This document shows positions 16,204 to 25,368 of a stretch of DNA of 64,000 nucleotides, piece by piece (position 1 is the first letter of the stretch; each line of letters begins with the position of its first letter). The notes below the pieces were generated by a model. It did no database searches and had not been told where the DNA came from. It saw nothing but the letters and a program-made list of their open reading frames with translations. The stretch is from the NCBI RefSeq assembly GCF_000702505.1, contig NZ_JNIM01000001.1:1612001-1676000 (forward strand), given 5' to 3'. A program made the translations under genes and the position numbers. The stretch is from Thermogemmatispora carboxidivorans (GTDB lineage Bacteria > Chloroflexota > Ktedonobacteria > Ktedonobacterales > Ktedonobacteraceae).

Positions 16204-19200
16204 TTAGCGCCTGCCTCGTCGTGCTGGACGCACATCGCACAGGAAGGCTTTTGCCTCCTCGATACTGACATTGGGTTCCAGCACCATGTGAGTCAGATCG
16301 TTCGTGATGCTACCTCTGGTCTTGCCCTGGAAGCCCCAATGGAAAGGCAGCCCAACCTGATGGACGATGCGCCCATTGAGCCGCAGCGGACGCAGCCGTC
16401 GCGTCACCATAGCACGCGCCTCGATCTCGCCCCGAGGCGTACTGATAATCACCTCATCGCCGTGGCGAATCTGGCGTTCTGCGGCCAGCTCGGGACTGAT
16501 CTCGACAAAAAGGGCCGGCTGGAGCGCGTTCAGCCAGGGCAACCAGCGCGTCATCGGCCCGCTCAGATGGTGCTCTGTCAAGCGGTAAGTCGTGGCCACG
16601 ATCGGATAGCGCTCGTCGCCGACCGCCGCCAGCCGATTATCGGGTCGGTCGCGGAAGTAGCGAGCCACAGGATTGCTCTGGCGATGGTACAGCGGGTTGG
16701 CGATAGGCGCCTCCACCGCCTCATAGTGTGTCGGCAGCGGACCATCCTTGAGGCCACTCGGCGCAAAAAGCCAGCCCTTGCCATCCGGCTTCATGATGAA
16801 GGGGTCGCTGCCGGAATGGGCGTCGATCCCGGTAGCACCCGGCGACGGCGTATAATCTGGCGGCTTGCGCAGCGGAAAGTCGGGAACATCGTAACCCGTC
16901 CACTGCTGACGCTCCTCGTCCCACCAGATATACTTTTTGCGCTCTGACCAGGGACGGCCCTGGGGATCAGCCGAGGCGCGGTTGTAGAGAATACGGCGGT
17001 TAGCCGGCCAGGCAAAGCCCCAGTTCGGGAAGGTATAGCCGGAAGGGTCACGCGACGCCGCGCGGTTTCGTTCCGGTGCTGGATAGACTCCGCTGTAGAT
17101 CCAGGAGCCGCAGGCCGTGCTGCCATCGGCTTTAAGCACCGTGAAATCAGGCACGTGCGACGCCTCACGCAGGCAATACTCCTTCCCATCGGCGGAACGC
17201 GCATAATAGCCATTGATCTCCTTCAGCACCAGCAGGGCATCTGGCTCATCGAGAATGCGCGAGCCGGGTTCAGGTGTCTCGCGCTCGTAGTCCCAGGTCA
17301 GAGCCTTGATCGGCAGATCGCGCTCGTGGGGACTATCGGCGTAGAGCGCCTTCAAGCGCTTGCCGAGGTGGTAGACAAACCACAGATCGGAGCGCGCGTC
17401 GCCAGGGGGATCAACGGCCTTGTCGCGCCACTGTAGCAGACGCTGGGTATTAGTGAAAGAACCCTCTTTCTCCGTGGAGGCGGCGGCAGGCAATAGGAAA
17501 ACCTCGGTCTTGATCTGCCTGGGATCGACCGTCTCACCCTCTGGCCCCCGGTACCAGAAAGCCGCCGACTCGACCTCGTAGAGATCGCGCACTACCAGCC
17601 AGTCGAGCTGTGCCAGAGCCTTACGCTGCATGCGGGCATTCGTGCTGCCGGCAGCGGGATTCTGACCAAAGAGGAAGTAGCCGCGCACCTTGCCATCGAG
17701 CATAGCGTAACTCGTGGCCAGGTGAGAATGGTCACTGATAATCTTAGGCAGGAAGCGATAGCTGCGCTCCCCGTTCTCCTCATCGGCGTAGGAGCCGTAC
17801 CAGGCTTTCAACAGGCTGCGGATATAGGCCGGCAGATTGGCCCACCAGCCTGTTTTCTGACCGACCGCAGCGATATACTCGGCCAGCGTCTGTTGTGAAG
17901 GACCGACCGGCCTCATCTCCTCGCCAGCGACCGGGGCCTGCACTTCCTCCGACCGCGGACGCCTGGTTCCCTCTCCAGGGGCAAGCAGAGCCGCGGGTTG
18001 TGGCATATAGCCAGAGAGCAGATCGTAGAGCGTTGGGACATCGGTTGACCCCTGGATCGAGGCATGGCCGCGCAGAGCCATTACCCCGCCGCCTGGGCGC
18101 CCGATATTGCCCAGCAATAACTGAAGCATAGCCGCCGTGCGAATAATCTGCACGCCCTTCGATTGCTGGGTCCAGCCCACGGCGTAGCAGATCGCGCTCG
18201 TGCGCTCGCGGCCCGAATTGGCGACCAGAGTATCGACCACTTGCTGCCAGAGAGCGCGCGGTACCCCGCAGACCTGCTCGACCAGCTCGGGCGTATAACG
18301 TGCGTAGTGGCGGCGCATGATCTGGTAAACGCAGCGTGGGTGCTGCAGCGTCGGATCGCTCAGCGGACGGCCCTCGGCATCACGCTCGTAATCCCAACTG
18401 GTCGGATCATAGGTCCCGGTTTCGGGATCGTAGCCCGAGAAAACCCCATCAAGGTCCTCGGTATCGCGGAAATCCTCGCGGATCAGGGTGGCGATATTGG
18501 TATAATGCAGCACATACTCCTCAAAGAAGGCCTTATTCTCCAGCAGATAGCGAATAATGGCCCCTAGGAAAACAATATCGCTCCCTGCACGGATGGGCAC
18601 ATACAGGTTAGCGAGCGCGGAGGTACGCGAGAAGTGAGGGTCGATGTGGATAACCCTGGCGCCGCGCTCTTTTGCCTTAACAACATTGGCGAAGGCCACC
18701 GGATGGGCTTCCGCCATGTTGCTGCCCATGATCAAAATGCAATCGCTATTGACAAGGTCCTGTGGGAAGGTCGTGGCCCCGCCACGCCCAAAGGTTGTGC
18801 CCAGACCGGGCACTGTAGAGCTGTGTCATATACGGGCCTGGTTCTCGATGGAGACGATACCCAGGGCGCCCGTGAAGAGCTTCTTCATCAAATAGTTCTC
18901 TTCTACATCGAGCGTGGCACCGCCCAGCGAGGCCATAGCCAGCGTATGATTGACCTCTCGCCCATCCGCAAGCCGCTCAACAAAGGTCGCATCCCGCGTC
19001 TCTTTAACACGCAGCGCAATCTGCTCCATCGCCCAATCAAGCGACTTTTCTTCCCAATGATCGCTGTAGGGGGCACGATAGAGTACGCGCGTCAGGCGGC
19101 TGGGATTCACCGTATACTGAAAGGTCGCCGCCCCTTTGGGGCAGAGTGTCCCGTGGTTGATCGGGCTGTCTGGGTTCCCCTCAATATCGATCACCTGGCC

Positions 19201-19428
19201 ATCTTTCACATAGACGTTGAGGCCGCAACCCACAGCGCAATAGGGGCAAACGCTATGAACCACGCGCGCATCCCGAATGCGGGGCGCCTTGTAACGGCTC
19301 TCCGCGCTGAAGGGTTGGCGCTTGGAACCGATCTCCAGGGCCTCATCGGCCACCTCTTGGAGCGTCTTCACCAGCAGTGGTCGCGCTGCAGTTGCTTCTT
19401 CTGCTTCTTCGCGCTTCCTGGATGACAT
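16204..19428 (-). CDS. Formate dehydrogenase alpha subunit, selenoprotein (Sec at codon 201)
   Basis: Oxidises formate to CO2 at a bis-MGD molybdenum or tungsten centre. The frame reads through one TGA (18828-18826). The flanks, QARI-[TGA]-HSSTVPGLGTTFGRGG, match the selenocysteine site of FdnG-type enzymes (RVUHGPTVA..TFGRGA), and a SECIS hairpin lies just after it, so I annotate one 1074-residue selenoprotein rather than two fragments. The N-terminal [4Fe-4S] motif is CPYCAVGC with a later GTLCPKGAA. Molybdopterin-binding segments include LIMGSNMAEAHPV and a C-terminal HQVGLPFHWGF. No twin-arginine signal is visible at the N-terminus (MSSRKREEAEEATAARP). The start has AAAGGAAAG 6 bases upstream. 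It leads an operon with the beta subunit and the NrfD anchor. Confidence 0.92.
18797..18828 (-). promoter_or_regulatory. Bacterial SECIS element after the in-frame TGA
   Basis: From the TGA at 18828 there are 12 bases and then GTGCCC-GGTCT-GGGCAC (18813-18797): a perfect six-pair stem with loop GGUCU. In E. coli fdhF, as I recall it, the SelB-binding loop is also GGUCU and also begins 18 bases after the UGA. The bulged U of the fdhF stem is not obvious here. This is direct sequence support for selenocysteine insertion. Confidence 0.88.
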
Positions 19429-19835
19429 AGGATCTTTCCTTTCCGTTCCGTTCCATCTCCTGCGAGTCGTGCGCTGAGCTGCTCAGGCATGCTGAGTAGT
19501 AGGGCATGCCGCTGTCGTCGGTATCTTCAGCGTCGTTGGTGCTGCCGACTGAGGAACAGAATCATTATGGCACGGGCCGGGAACGATTTCCAGTCCCGTC
19601 GAGAGGGGCCACTCTCCCTGATTCTGGCACGAGCGCAAGAAGCTGGGAAAAAGGGTCTGCCTGCCGACCCTTCCCTCCTGGTACAATCAGCTACAGACTT
19701 GCTAAACCGGGCGGTAGCGGGCTATAGTAATCACATATTTGAACCGATCTAAAACACTGAGAGCTACCTTGATATACTCTGGGGATACATAACCTGCCCT
19801 GGAAGTAGATGTTGTAAGAAGGATTTAAAGGATGC
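19429..19835. other. Divergent promoter region between formate dehydrogenase and ftsH
   Basis: The 407-base gap separates two divergent genes. Toward formate dehydrogenase there is an inverted repeat, GGCATGC (19486-19492) and GCATGCC (19504-19510), overlapping a second short palindrome CTCAG-GCATG-CTGAG, and a weak minus-strand -10 CATAAT (19569-19564). Toward ftsH the better promoter is TTGCTA/TATAGT, listed separately. No gene is seen. Confidence 0.45.
19699..19728 (+). promoter_or_regulatory. Likely ftsH promoter
   Basis: TTGCTA (19699-19704) and TATAGT (19723-19728) with an 18-base spacer, leaving a 5' leader of about 100 bases before the ftsH start. Confidence 0.5.
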
Positions 19836-21677
19836 ATGGATAGGTCTCCTGAGCACAAGCACGAATCATCGTCGAAGGACAAGCGACGATTCTCTTTGAA
19901 GGCGTTCTGGAAGCAGAACCCCTGGCTACGTCTGGTTCTGCCGCTAATTCTGGTGAGTGCCGCGCTCTTCGTCTTACTGACCATGCGCGTCGTACGCACT
20001 CCCTTGATGGGAGTAACCACGCACGAAGTGCCGATCAGCGCTTTGCTTGATATGGCCGACCATCACCGCCTCCAGAGTGTCCTGATCAGTGGCGGCGATG
20101 TCTACGCGCGCGATCGGAGCGGTCAGCAATACCATGCTTTGAAGGAAGAGGGGCAGACCCTGACCGACCTTTTGCGGAGGGACGGGGTCACTGTGACTGT
20201 CGATAACGGGCAGCATACGAGCTGGGAGCAGGGACTGGCCTATCTCTTCTTTGTCGCTCTCGTTGTCGGTGGGGCCTTCTTCCTCCTGCGCCGGGCTGGT
20301 CCTGGAGCCTCGGCCCTCCCTTTCGCTCGCTCGCGCGCGCGGCGCTTTCACGAGAGTCGTCCATCAATCCTCTACAAAGATGTTGCTGGGGTTGAAGAGG
20401 CCAAAGTTGAGCTAGAAGAGATCGTTGAATTCCTCAAGCAGCCCGGGCGCTTCCGGGTGATGGGGGCGCGTACGCCGCGCGGGGTTCTGCTTGTGGGGTC
20501 GCCGGGTACAGGCAAGACGCTGCTCGCGCGCGCTGTCGCTGGTGAAGCGGGCGTCCCTTTCTACAGCGTTAGCGGCTCTGAGTTTGTCGAGATGTTCGTT
20601 GGTGTGGGGGCTGCACGTGTGCGCGATCTCTTCCGCGAGGCGCGGGCCCATGCTCCCTGCATCATCTTCATTGACGAAATTGACGCTGTTGGTCGTCAAC
20701 GCCATGCCTCGGCGGCCAGCGGGAACGATGAGCGGGAGCAGACCCTCAACCAGCTACTCGTCGAGATGGACGGCTTCGAGAAAAACAGCAGCGTCGTCGT
20801 AATCGCCGCCACCAACCGGCCCGATGTTCTCGACCCGGCTTTGTTACGTCCAGGCCGCTTCGATCGGCAAATTGTCCTGGATAAGCCGGATATCCGCGGA
20901 CGCCTGGCGATCCTGGAGGTCCATGCTCATGGAAAACCCCTGGCGGAGGAGGTCGATCTGCAGCACGTAGCGCGCCAGACGGCGGGTTTCTCAGGGGCTG
21001 ATCTGGCCAACCTCCTCAATGAGGCGGCGCTCCTGGCGGCTCGTCGGCACCGTGACACTATCGGCAATGCTGAGCTAGAAGAGGCTATTTTGCGAGTGAT
21101 GGCAGGGCCGGAGCGTAAAAGCCGGGTCATTACGGAAGCAGAAAAGGCCATCATTGCCTATCACGAGGTAGGTCACGCCATCGTCATGCGCTCGCTGCCC
21201 GGCGCAGACCCAGTACGCAAAGTGACGGCCATCGCCCGCGGCATGGCCCTGGGCATTACGCTCCAGGCGCCGCTGGAGGACCGCTATCTCTTGCGCCGCT
21301 CGGAGCTGCTGGCGAAAATGGCCGGCGCTATGGGAGGGCGCGCTGCTGAAGAATTGATCTTCGGCGACATCACCACAGGAGCCAGTCAGGATATCGAGTA
21401 CGTGACGGCACTGGCACGGCGGATGGTCTGCGAGTTTGGCATGAGCGCCTTGGGCAATGTGGCCCTCAAAATGAATGAGGATGGCACTACCCTGATCAGC
21501 CCCGAGATGGCGGCCCGCATCGACGCCGAGGTTGCGCGCCTGGTAGAGGAGGCTCATCAGACGGCTCTCGACATTCTACGCCAGAAACGTGAGAAGCTGG
21601 TCGCTATCGCTGAGCGCTTGATCGAGGTTGAGACCATCGATGGTGAAGAGCTGGATGCCATGCTCTTCGCCGCGTGA
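19836..21677 (+). CDS. ftsH: ATP-dependent zinc metalloprotease FtsH
   Basis: A membrane-anchored AAA protease that degrades misfolded membrane and short-lived cytoplasmic proteins. Two transmembrane helices (about residues 31-50 and 130-149) flank a small extracytoplasmic domain. The AAA module has GSPGTGKT near 221, [14 protein letters not shown], the pore motif [14 protein letters not shown] and RPGRFDR. The protease domain has the zinc site YHEVGHAIV near 442 (HEVGH, where HEAGH is commonest) and the third ligand region [10 protein letters not shown]. At 613 aa it is typical. AAAGGA lies a few bases before ATG 19836. thpR follows after 18 bases and is probably in the same operon. Confidence 0.96.
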   Translation: MDRSPEHKHESSSKDKRRFSLKAFWKQNPWLRLVLPLILVSAALFVLLTMRVVRTPLMGVTTHEVPISALLDMADHHRLQSVLISGGDVYARDRSGQQYHALKEEGQTLTDLLRRDGVTVTVDNGQHTSWEQGLAYLFFVALVVGGAFFLLRRAGPGASALPFARSRARRFHESRPSILYKDVAGVEEAKVELEEIVEFLKQPGRFRVMGARTPRGVLLVGSPGTGKTLLARAVAGEAGVPFYSVSGSEFVEMFVGVGAARVRDLFREARAHAPCIIFIDEIDAVGRQRHASAASGNDEREQTLNQLLVEMDGFEKNSSVVVIAATNRPDVLDPALLRPGRFDRQIVLDKPDIRGRLAILEVHAHGKPLAEEVDLQHVARQTAGFSGADLANLLNEAALLAARRHRDTIGNAELEEAILRVMAGPERKSRVITEAEKAIIAYHEVGHAIVMRSLPGADPVRKVTAIARGMALGITLQAPLEDRYLLRRSELLAKMAGAMGGRAAEELIFGDITTGASQDIEYVTALARRMVCEFGMSALGNVALKMNEDGTTLISPEMAARIDAEVARLVEEAHQTALDILRQKREKLVAIAERLIEVETIDGEELDAMLFAA

Positions 21678-21695
21678 GGGGAACGCTTGCTTGCG

Positions 21696-22286
21696 ATGAC
21701 ACGCACTTTTCTTGCTCTCGACCTCAGCCCAGAGCTACAAACCTTTCTGGGACGAGCCATTGCCCGTGGCACGCATCTTTTACCCGCGGCGCGCTGGGTT
21801 GAACCGGCCTCGTTACATGTGACGCTGGCTTTTTTGGGAGAGTTGAGTGATGAGCAGTTGGCACAGGCAATTGAGGCCAGCGAGGCTGCAGCGCGCCAGG
21901 TGCCGCCTTTCAGCTATCGCTTAACAGGACTTGGCACCTTTGGACCGGCCAGCGCGCCACGCGTGATCTGGATGGGCCTCGAGGATGCCTCGGGACGGAT
22001 GCGGGCCTTGCAGCAAGCACTCATGCGTGAGCTACAGGCGCGGGGCTTCCCTCCCGAGGAGCGTCCTTTTTCTCCCCATTTGACGCTGGCACGCCTCAAG
22101 AGGCCGCTCTCACGCGAGGAGCAGCAGGCTTTGCAGCGCTTGCTCTACGAGATCCGCGTGCCGGCTTCTCTGCCACAACACGCCGTGGAGACCCTGGACG
22201 TCATGAAGAGTGAGCTGTCGCGAGCGGGGGCCCGCTATAGCTACTTGCATCGTGCCCACCTTGCAAGGCCACAGGATCAGGAGTAG
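21696..22286 (+). CDS. thpR: RNA 2',3'-cyclic phosphodiesterase (2H family)
   Basis: A 2H-phosphoesterase-fold protein, formerly annotated as 2'-5' RNA ligase, that opens 2',3'-cyclic phosphates. The two catalytic HxTx motifs are present: HVTLAFLG near residue 46 and HLTLARLK near 130. The N-terminus TRTFLALDLSPEL is characteristic. ATG 21696 fits family N-termini, but GAGGGG at 21676 is better placed for a TTG at 21687, which would add three residues. It lies 18 bases after ftsH, and a long hairpin follows at 22357. Confidence 0.9.
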   Translation: MTRTFLALDLSPELQTFLGRAIARGTHLLPAARWVEPASLHVTLAFLGELSDEQLAQAIEASEAAARQVPPFSYRLTGLGTFGPASAPRVIWMGLEDASGRMRALQQALMRELQARGFPPEERPFSPHLTLARLKRPLSREEQQALQRLLYEIRVPASLPQHAVETLDVMKSELSRAGARYSYLHRAHLARPQDQE

Positions 22287-22356
22287 CTGTAGCTGGCGCT
22301 GGACCTTCTCAATACCAGCTGCTCTCTCGCTGCCCTCCGCTCTATCCAGGCACCTG

Positions 22357-22395
22357 GCTCCCTCTTCTGCTGAGCAGAGCAAGCGAAGAGGGAGC
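22357..22395 (+). terminator. Hairpin after the ftsH-thpR operon
   Basis: Perfect 11-base arms, GCTCCCTCTTC (22357-22367) and GAAGAGGGAGC (22385-22395), about 70 bases after thpR. There is no T-tract, so it may be an RNA-stabilising end or a Rho-assisted stop rather than a classic terminator. Confidence 0.45.
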
Positions 22396-22523
22396 TGCCT
22401 CTCACCCTGGTGATCCCCTCCTGGCAGAGCTTATCACGAACCAAAGAGCGGCCCGAGCAGCCTCCAGCCTGCCCTCATCGCTCTCACAGCTCGCGCCAAC
22501 AGGAGTAGAAAGCGATTCAGGGG

Positions 22524-22552
22524 TTGACAAACTCCAACGAGTGGTGTATCCT
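22524..22552 (+). promoter_or_regulatory. Promoter at the head of the ilv leader region
   Basis: TTGACA (22524-22529), 17 bases, then TATCCT (22547-22552). It lies 1 kb upstream of ilvB. No gene is convincing between it and the frame starting at 22976, a stretch that otherwise looks featureless. Confidence 0.55.
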
Positions 22553-22975
22553 CTCAGACAGCAGGACCCGCTACGAAGAAGTGGCTCCACTAGGGTGGTA
22601 GGTGGAAAAGGGAAGAAGAGCAGGTACGGGGTTCGCAAGACGGCCTGGCAACGACGCCCGCAGTCAATTACCTCCGAGATGCCGCGCATGCTCTTATGCT
22701 CTCTCTGTATGGCAAGCTGGTGAGAAATCAGGAAGAAACTGGGCCAGCTCGCGGTGGAGAGAAGCCAGCGCAGCAGGTTTGAGGCAACGGTTGGCCTCTT
22801 ACTGTTGAACGTCTCTTGCAAGCAAGCTATCATCTCTCTAGCTGTTGAGAAGGTTGTTTGGCGCAGAGGGTATCTTTCCCTGCTCTAAGCTGAGCAATCG
22901 CGCGGAGCGGAAGAAGTACGGAACAGCAAACACGCACAAAGGTAGCGAGATCTCTGAGAGAAGGAGCCAGTGAGC

Positions 22976-23359
22976 ATGTCAGCAGCGTGTCGTACCGGCA
23001 ACCAGCGGGCCGAAGCGATGTCTCGGGCTGAACAGCCTGCCAAGGGCTGTCGCTCTGCTGCTGCCACTATGCGTGGTGGTATGGGGCATGCTGCGGCTGC
23101 GGCTACGGCTACGGCCACCATGTCCGCTGCTATGATGGCTGGTCTCCTCCTTATTCTGAAAATCGGCGTCTTGACGCCGATTTCTTTATTTGTGGTCCCT
23201 CTAGCTATTGCGATTGCATCCACGCTCCTCCTTGTAGGGCTTGTGCTCCTTATTGGCCTTAGCCTTACCCTTAGCGGGTTGGTAAGCCTTACGGGCCTTA
23301 GCCTTAGCCTCGTAACGCTTACCACGGGCCTTACGCCTGGCACGCCGAGAGGAGAGTAG
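22976..23359 (+). CDS. Leader-like frame rich in Leu, Val and Ile upstream of ilvB (127 codons)
   Basis: AAGGAG (22961-22966) precedes ATG 22976 by 9 bases. The first half is Ala/Arg rich (ATMRGGMGHAAAAATATAT). The second half is hydrophobic and about half Leu, Val and Ile (TLLLVGLVLLIGLSLTLSGL), written largely with CTT codons that are uncommon in neighbouring genes. It stops 39 bases before a strong terminator and 200 bases before the acetolactate synthase gene. This suggests an amino-acid-sensing leader for the ilv operon, but 127 codons is far longer than known leader peptides and a second hairpin (23160) lies inside it. It could instead be a small membrane protein, or non-coding with the coding strand opposite. 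Confidence 0.4.
   Translation: MSAACRTGNQRAEAMSRAEQPAKGCRSAAATMRGGMGHAAAAATATATMSAAMMAGLLLILKIGVLTPISLFVVPLAIAIASTLLLVGLVLLIGLSLTLSGLVSLTGLSLSLVTLTTGLTPGTPRGE
23160..23191 (+). terminator. Internal terminator-like hairpin in the ilv leader
   Basis: AAATCGGCGT (23160-23169) pairs with ACGCCGATTT (23174-23183) around the tetraloop CTTG, followed by CTTTATTT. On the minus strand the same stem is followed by a shorter T-run (TTTTC). It may terminate in either direction; on the plus strand it lies inside the leader frame. Confidence 0.6.
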
Positions 23360-23473
23360 CGGGAGCAACGACGCAACCCGATCCAGCGCAGGTAACCTAA
23401 CGAGGGCCTCCCGGCAGGGCGGTTCCTCGTTTTTTATTGCTTGCAGGGCGTTTCGCAGCAGTCTCACTTGCAT
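23201..23473 (-). CDS. Alternative reading: Lys/Arg/Ala-rich basic protein on the opposite strand
   Basis: Antisense to the leader frame, this 90-codon frame ends in a very basic tail: RRARRKARGKRYEAKAKARK, then AYQPAKGKAKANKEHKPYK. Lysine is almost always AAG and arginine often CGT, a pattern seen in highly expressed genes, and a hairpin lies 18 bases past its stop. Against it, the ATG at 23473 has no ribosome site, and the first 40 codons overlap the plus-strand terminator and look non-protein-like. If real, it may start internally and would resemble a histone-H1-like or ribosome-associated tail. Only one of the two overlapping frames is likely to be genuine. Confidence 0.2.
   Translation of the reverse strand: MQVRLLRNALQAIKNEEPPCREALVRLPALDRVASLLPLLSSRRARRKARGKRYEAKAKARKAYQPAKGKAKANKEHKPYKEERGCNRNS
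23399..23438 (+). terminator. Strong intrinsic terminator before ilvB (possible attenuator)
   Basis: Outer arms AACGAGG (23399-23405) and CCTCGTT (23425-23431), inner arms CC-CCC and GGG-GG around GGCA, then TTTTTTATT. It lies about 125 bases before the ilvB start. Any transcript from the 22524 promoter must pass it to reach ilvB, which fits attenuation. Confidence 0.75.
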
Positions 23474-23561
23474 TATCTGGTCTCAAGCGTCTATCACACA
23501 CACGTCGAATCAAGTCTAGCGAGCTATGCAGGGACGCCCCTAGGTTAAGGAGGAAGGTAGT

Positions 23562-25328
23562 ATGACAACAACTGCGACGGTTACTCAGGAGTCAGGAGAT
23601 GCCCGTAGGGCCAGTGCGCACGCTACCGATGAAGCGCGCGAGCTGGCAGGTAGTCACATTCTCTGCGAGGCCCTGGTGCGCGAGGGCGTAGAGCTGCTCT
23701 ATGGCTATCCGGGTGGCGCGATTATGCCTTTCTATGACGCGCTCCCCGCCTATCCGCGGCTGCATCATGTCCTGGTGCGCCATGAGCAGGCCGCGGCCCA
23801 TGCCGCCGATGGCTACGCGCGTGCCACCGGCAAGGTTGGGGTCTGCGTGGCTACCAGTGGTCCGGGCGCCACCAATCTGGTGACCGGCCTGGCCACCGCT
23901 TACATGGACTCAACGCCGGTAGTCGCCATCACGGGCCAGGTGGGTCGTCCCTTCATCGGACGCGATGCTTTCCAAGAGACCGATGTTCTTGGCCTGACCC
24001 TGCCCATCACCAAGCACAACTTCCTGGTCAGGCATGTTGAGGAACTGGCGGATGTGGTGCATGAGGCGTTCCAGCTCGCCCGCAGCGGGCGCCCCGGCCC
24101 AGTGCTGGTCGATGTTCCCAAGGATGTCCAGTTCGCCAAGACCGTCTATCGCCCTGCTGCTTCCGTGCGCTCGATCGAACTCTACCGCGCGACGCGCGTG
24201 CCCCAACCGGCACCCGAGGCCATTCAGCAGGCTGCACGCCTCATCGCTCAGGCCCGCCGCCCAGTCATTATGTCTGGTCATGGCATCATCCTTTCAAATG
24301 CCTATGCCGAGCTGCGTGCCCTGGCCGAGAAGACCAACATCCCGGTGATCACCACCCTCCTCGGCCTGAGCGCCTTCCCGGTTGATCATCCACTCTTCCT
24401 GGGCATGCCGGGCATGCATGGGCCGGCCTTTGTGAACCGCGCGATTGGCGTCACCGACCTGATTATCGGTGTTGGTCTGCGCTTTGACGACCGCGTGACC
24501 GGCAAGGTGAGCGAATTTGCTCCCCAGGCGCAGATCATCCATATCGACATCGATCCCTCGGAGCTGAACAAGGTCAAGCCGGCTGTCGTACCCATTCTGG
24601 CCGATGCCAAGGCAGCCCTGGCGGCCCTGGTGGAGGCTGTTGAACCAGGGAATCACCAGGGGTGGCTTAGCGAGCTGCGCCAGTGGGAGGCCGAGGAGCA
24701 AGAGCGTGCTCGCCGCCTGAGCCGCCCTGTGCCCTATCCCACACCGACCGATATCCTGGATGCCATCTACGAGGTCACCGATGGAGAGGCCACGGTGGTC
24801 AGCGATGTGGGCCAGCACCAGATGTGGACAGCCCGTTTCTACAAGTGGACTCGTCCCAACAGCCATATTACCTCTGGCGGCCTCGGCACGATGGGCTTCG
24901 CCCTGCCGGCGGCGATGGGCGTCAAGATGGGGCGACCCGAGGCCACGGTCTGGGTGGTGGCCGGAGACGGCGGCTTCCAGATGAATATCCAGGAGCTGGC
25001 GACGCTCCGCGATGAGGGCGTCGAGATCAAGGTGGCCATCATGAACAACGGCTACCTCGGGATGGTGCGCCAGTGGCAGGAATTTTTCCACCAGCGTAAC
25101 TACTCTGAAACTCCTATTAGCAGCCCGGATTACGTCAAGCTGGCAGAAGCCTATGGCCTGACGGGCATGCGGGTAGAGCGACGCGAAGATGTCCAGGCCG
25201 CCGTGCAGCAGGCCATGCAGACCCCTGGCACGGTCATCATCGACTTTGCCATCGAGGCCGAGGCCAACGTCTACCCAATGGTGCCTCCTGGAGCCGCCAT
25301 CACCGATATGATTATCGAGCGAGAATAA
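23562..25328 (+). CDS. ilvB: Acetolactate synthase, large (catalytic) subunit
   Basis: Thiamine-diphosphate enzyme making 2-acetolactate or 2-aceto-2-hydroxybutyrate, the first common step to Val, Leu and Ile. The sequence shows the activating Glu region (HEQAAAHAADGYARATGKVG), the FAD-binding middle domain and the TPP/Mg motif GDGGFQMNIQELATL...NNGYLGMVRQWQ. At 588 aa it is full length. AAGGAGG lies 9 bases before ATG 23562. It leads the cluster ilvB-ilvN-ilvC-leuA-ilvE and lies behind the candidate attenuator. Confidence 0.97.
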   Translation: MTTTATVTQESGDARRASAHATDEARELAGSHILCEALVREGVELLYGYPGGAIMPFYDALPAYPRLHHVLVRHEQAAAHAADGYARATGKVGVCVATSGPGATNLVTGLATAYMDSTPVVAITGQVGRPFIGRDAFQETDVLGLTLPITKHNFLVRHVEELADVVHEAFQLARSGRPGPVLVDVPKDVQFAKTVYRPAASVRSIELYRATRVPQPAPEAIQQAARLIAQARRPVIMSGHGIILSNAYAELRALAEKTNIPVITTLLGLSAFPVDHPLFLGMPGMHGPAFVNRAIGVTDLIIGVGLRFDDRVTGKVSEFAPQAQIIHIDIDPSELNKVKPAVVPILADAKAALAALVEAVEPGNHQGWLSELRQWEAEEQERARRLSRPVPYPTPTDILDAIYEVTDGEATVVSDVGQHQMWTARFYKWTRPNSHITSGGLGTMGFALPAAMGVKMGRPEATVWVVAGDGGFQMNIQELATLRDEGVEIKVAIMNNGYLGMVRQWQEFFHQRNYSETPISSPDYVKLAEAYGLTGMRVERREDVQAAVQQAMQTPGTVIIDFAIEAEANVYPMVPPGAAITDMIIERE

Positions 25329-25368
25329 CGGGCAGGTTGTGAGGACAGACGGAAGGATGGGATCAGAC

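Noticed and set aside
18813..18828. Formate dehydrogenase alpha as two genes or a pseudogene split by a stop codon
   Set aside because: The stop is TGA at the exact Sec site of the family, with a SECIS hairpin behind it and intact reading on both sides.
22588..22605. T-box-like TAGGGTGG in the ilv leader region
   Set aside because: The string is followed by TAGG, not the ACCGCG of a T-box, and no specifier stem is visible.
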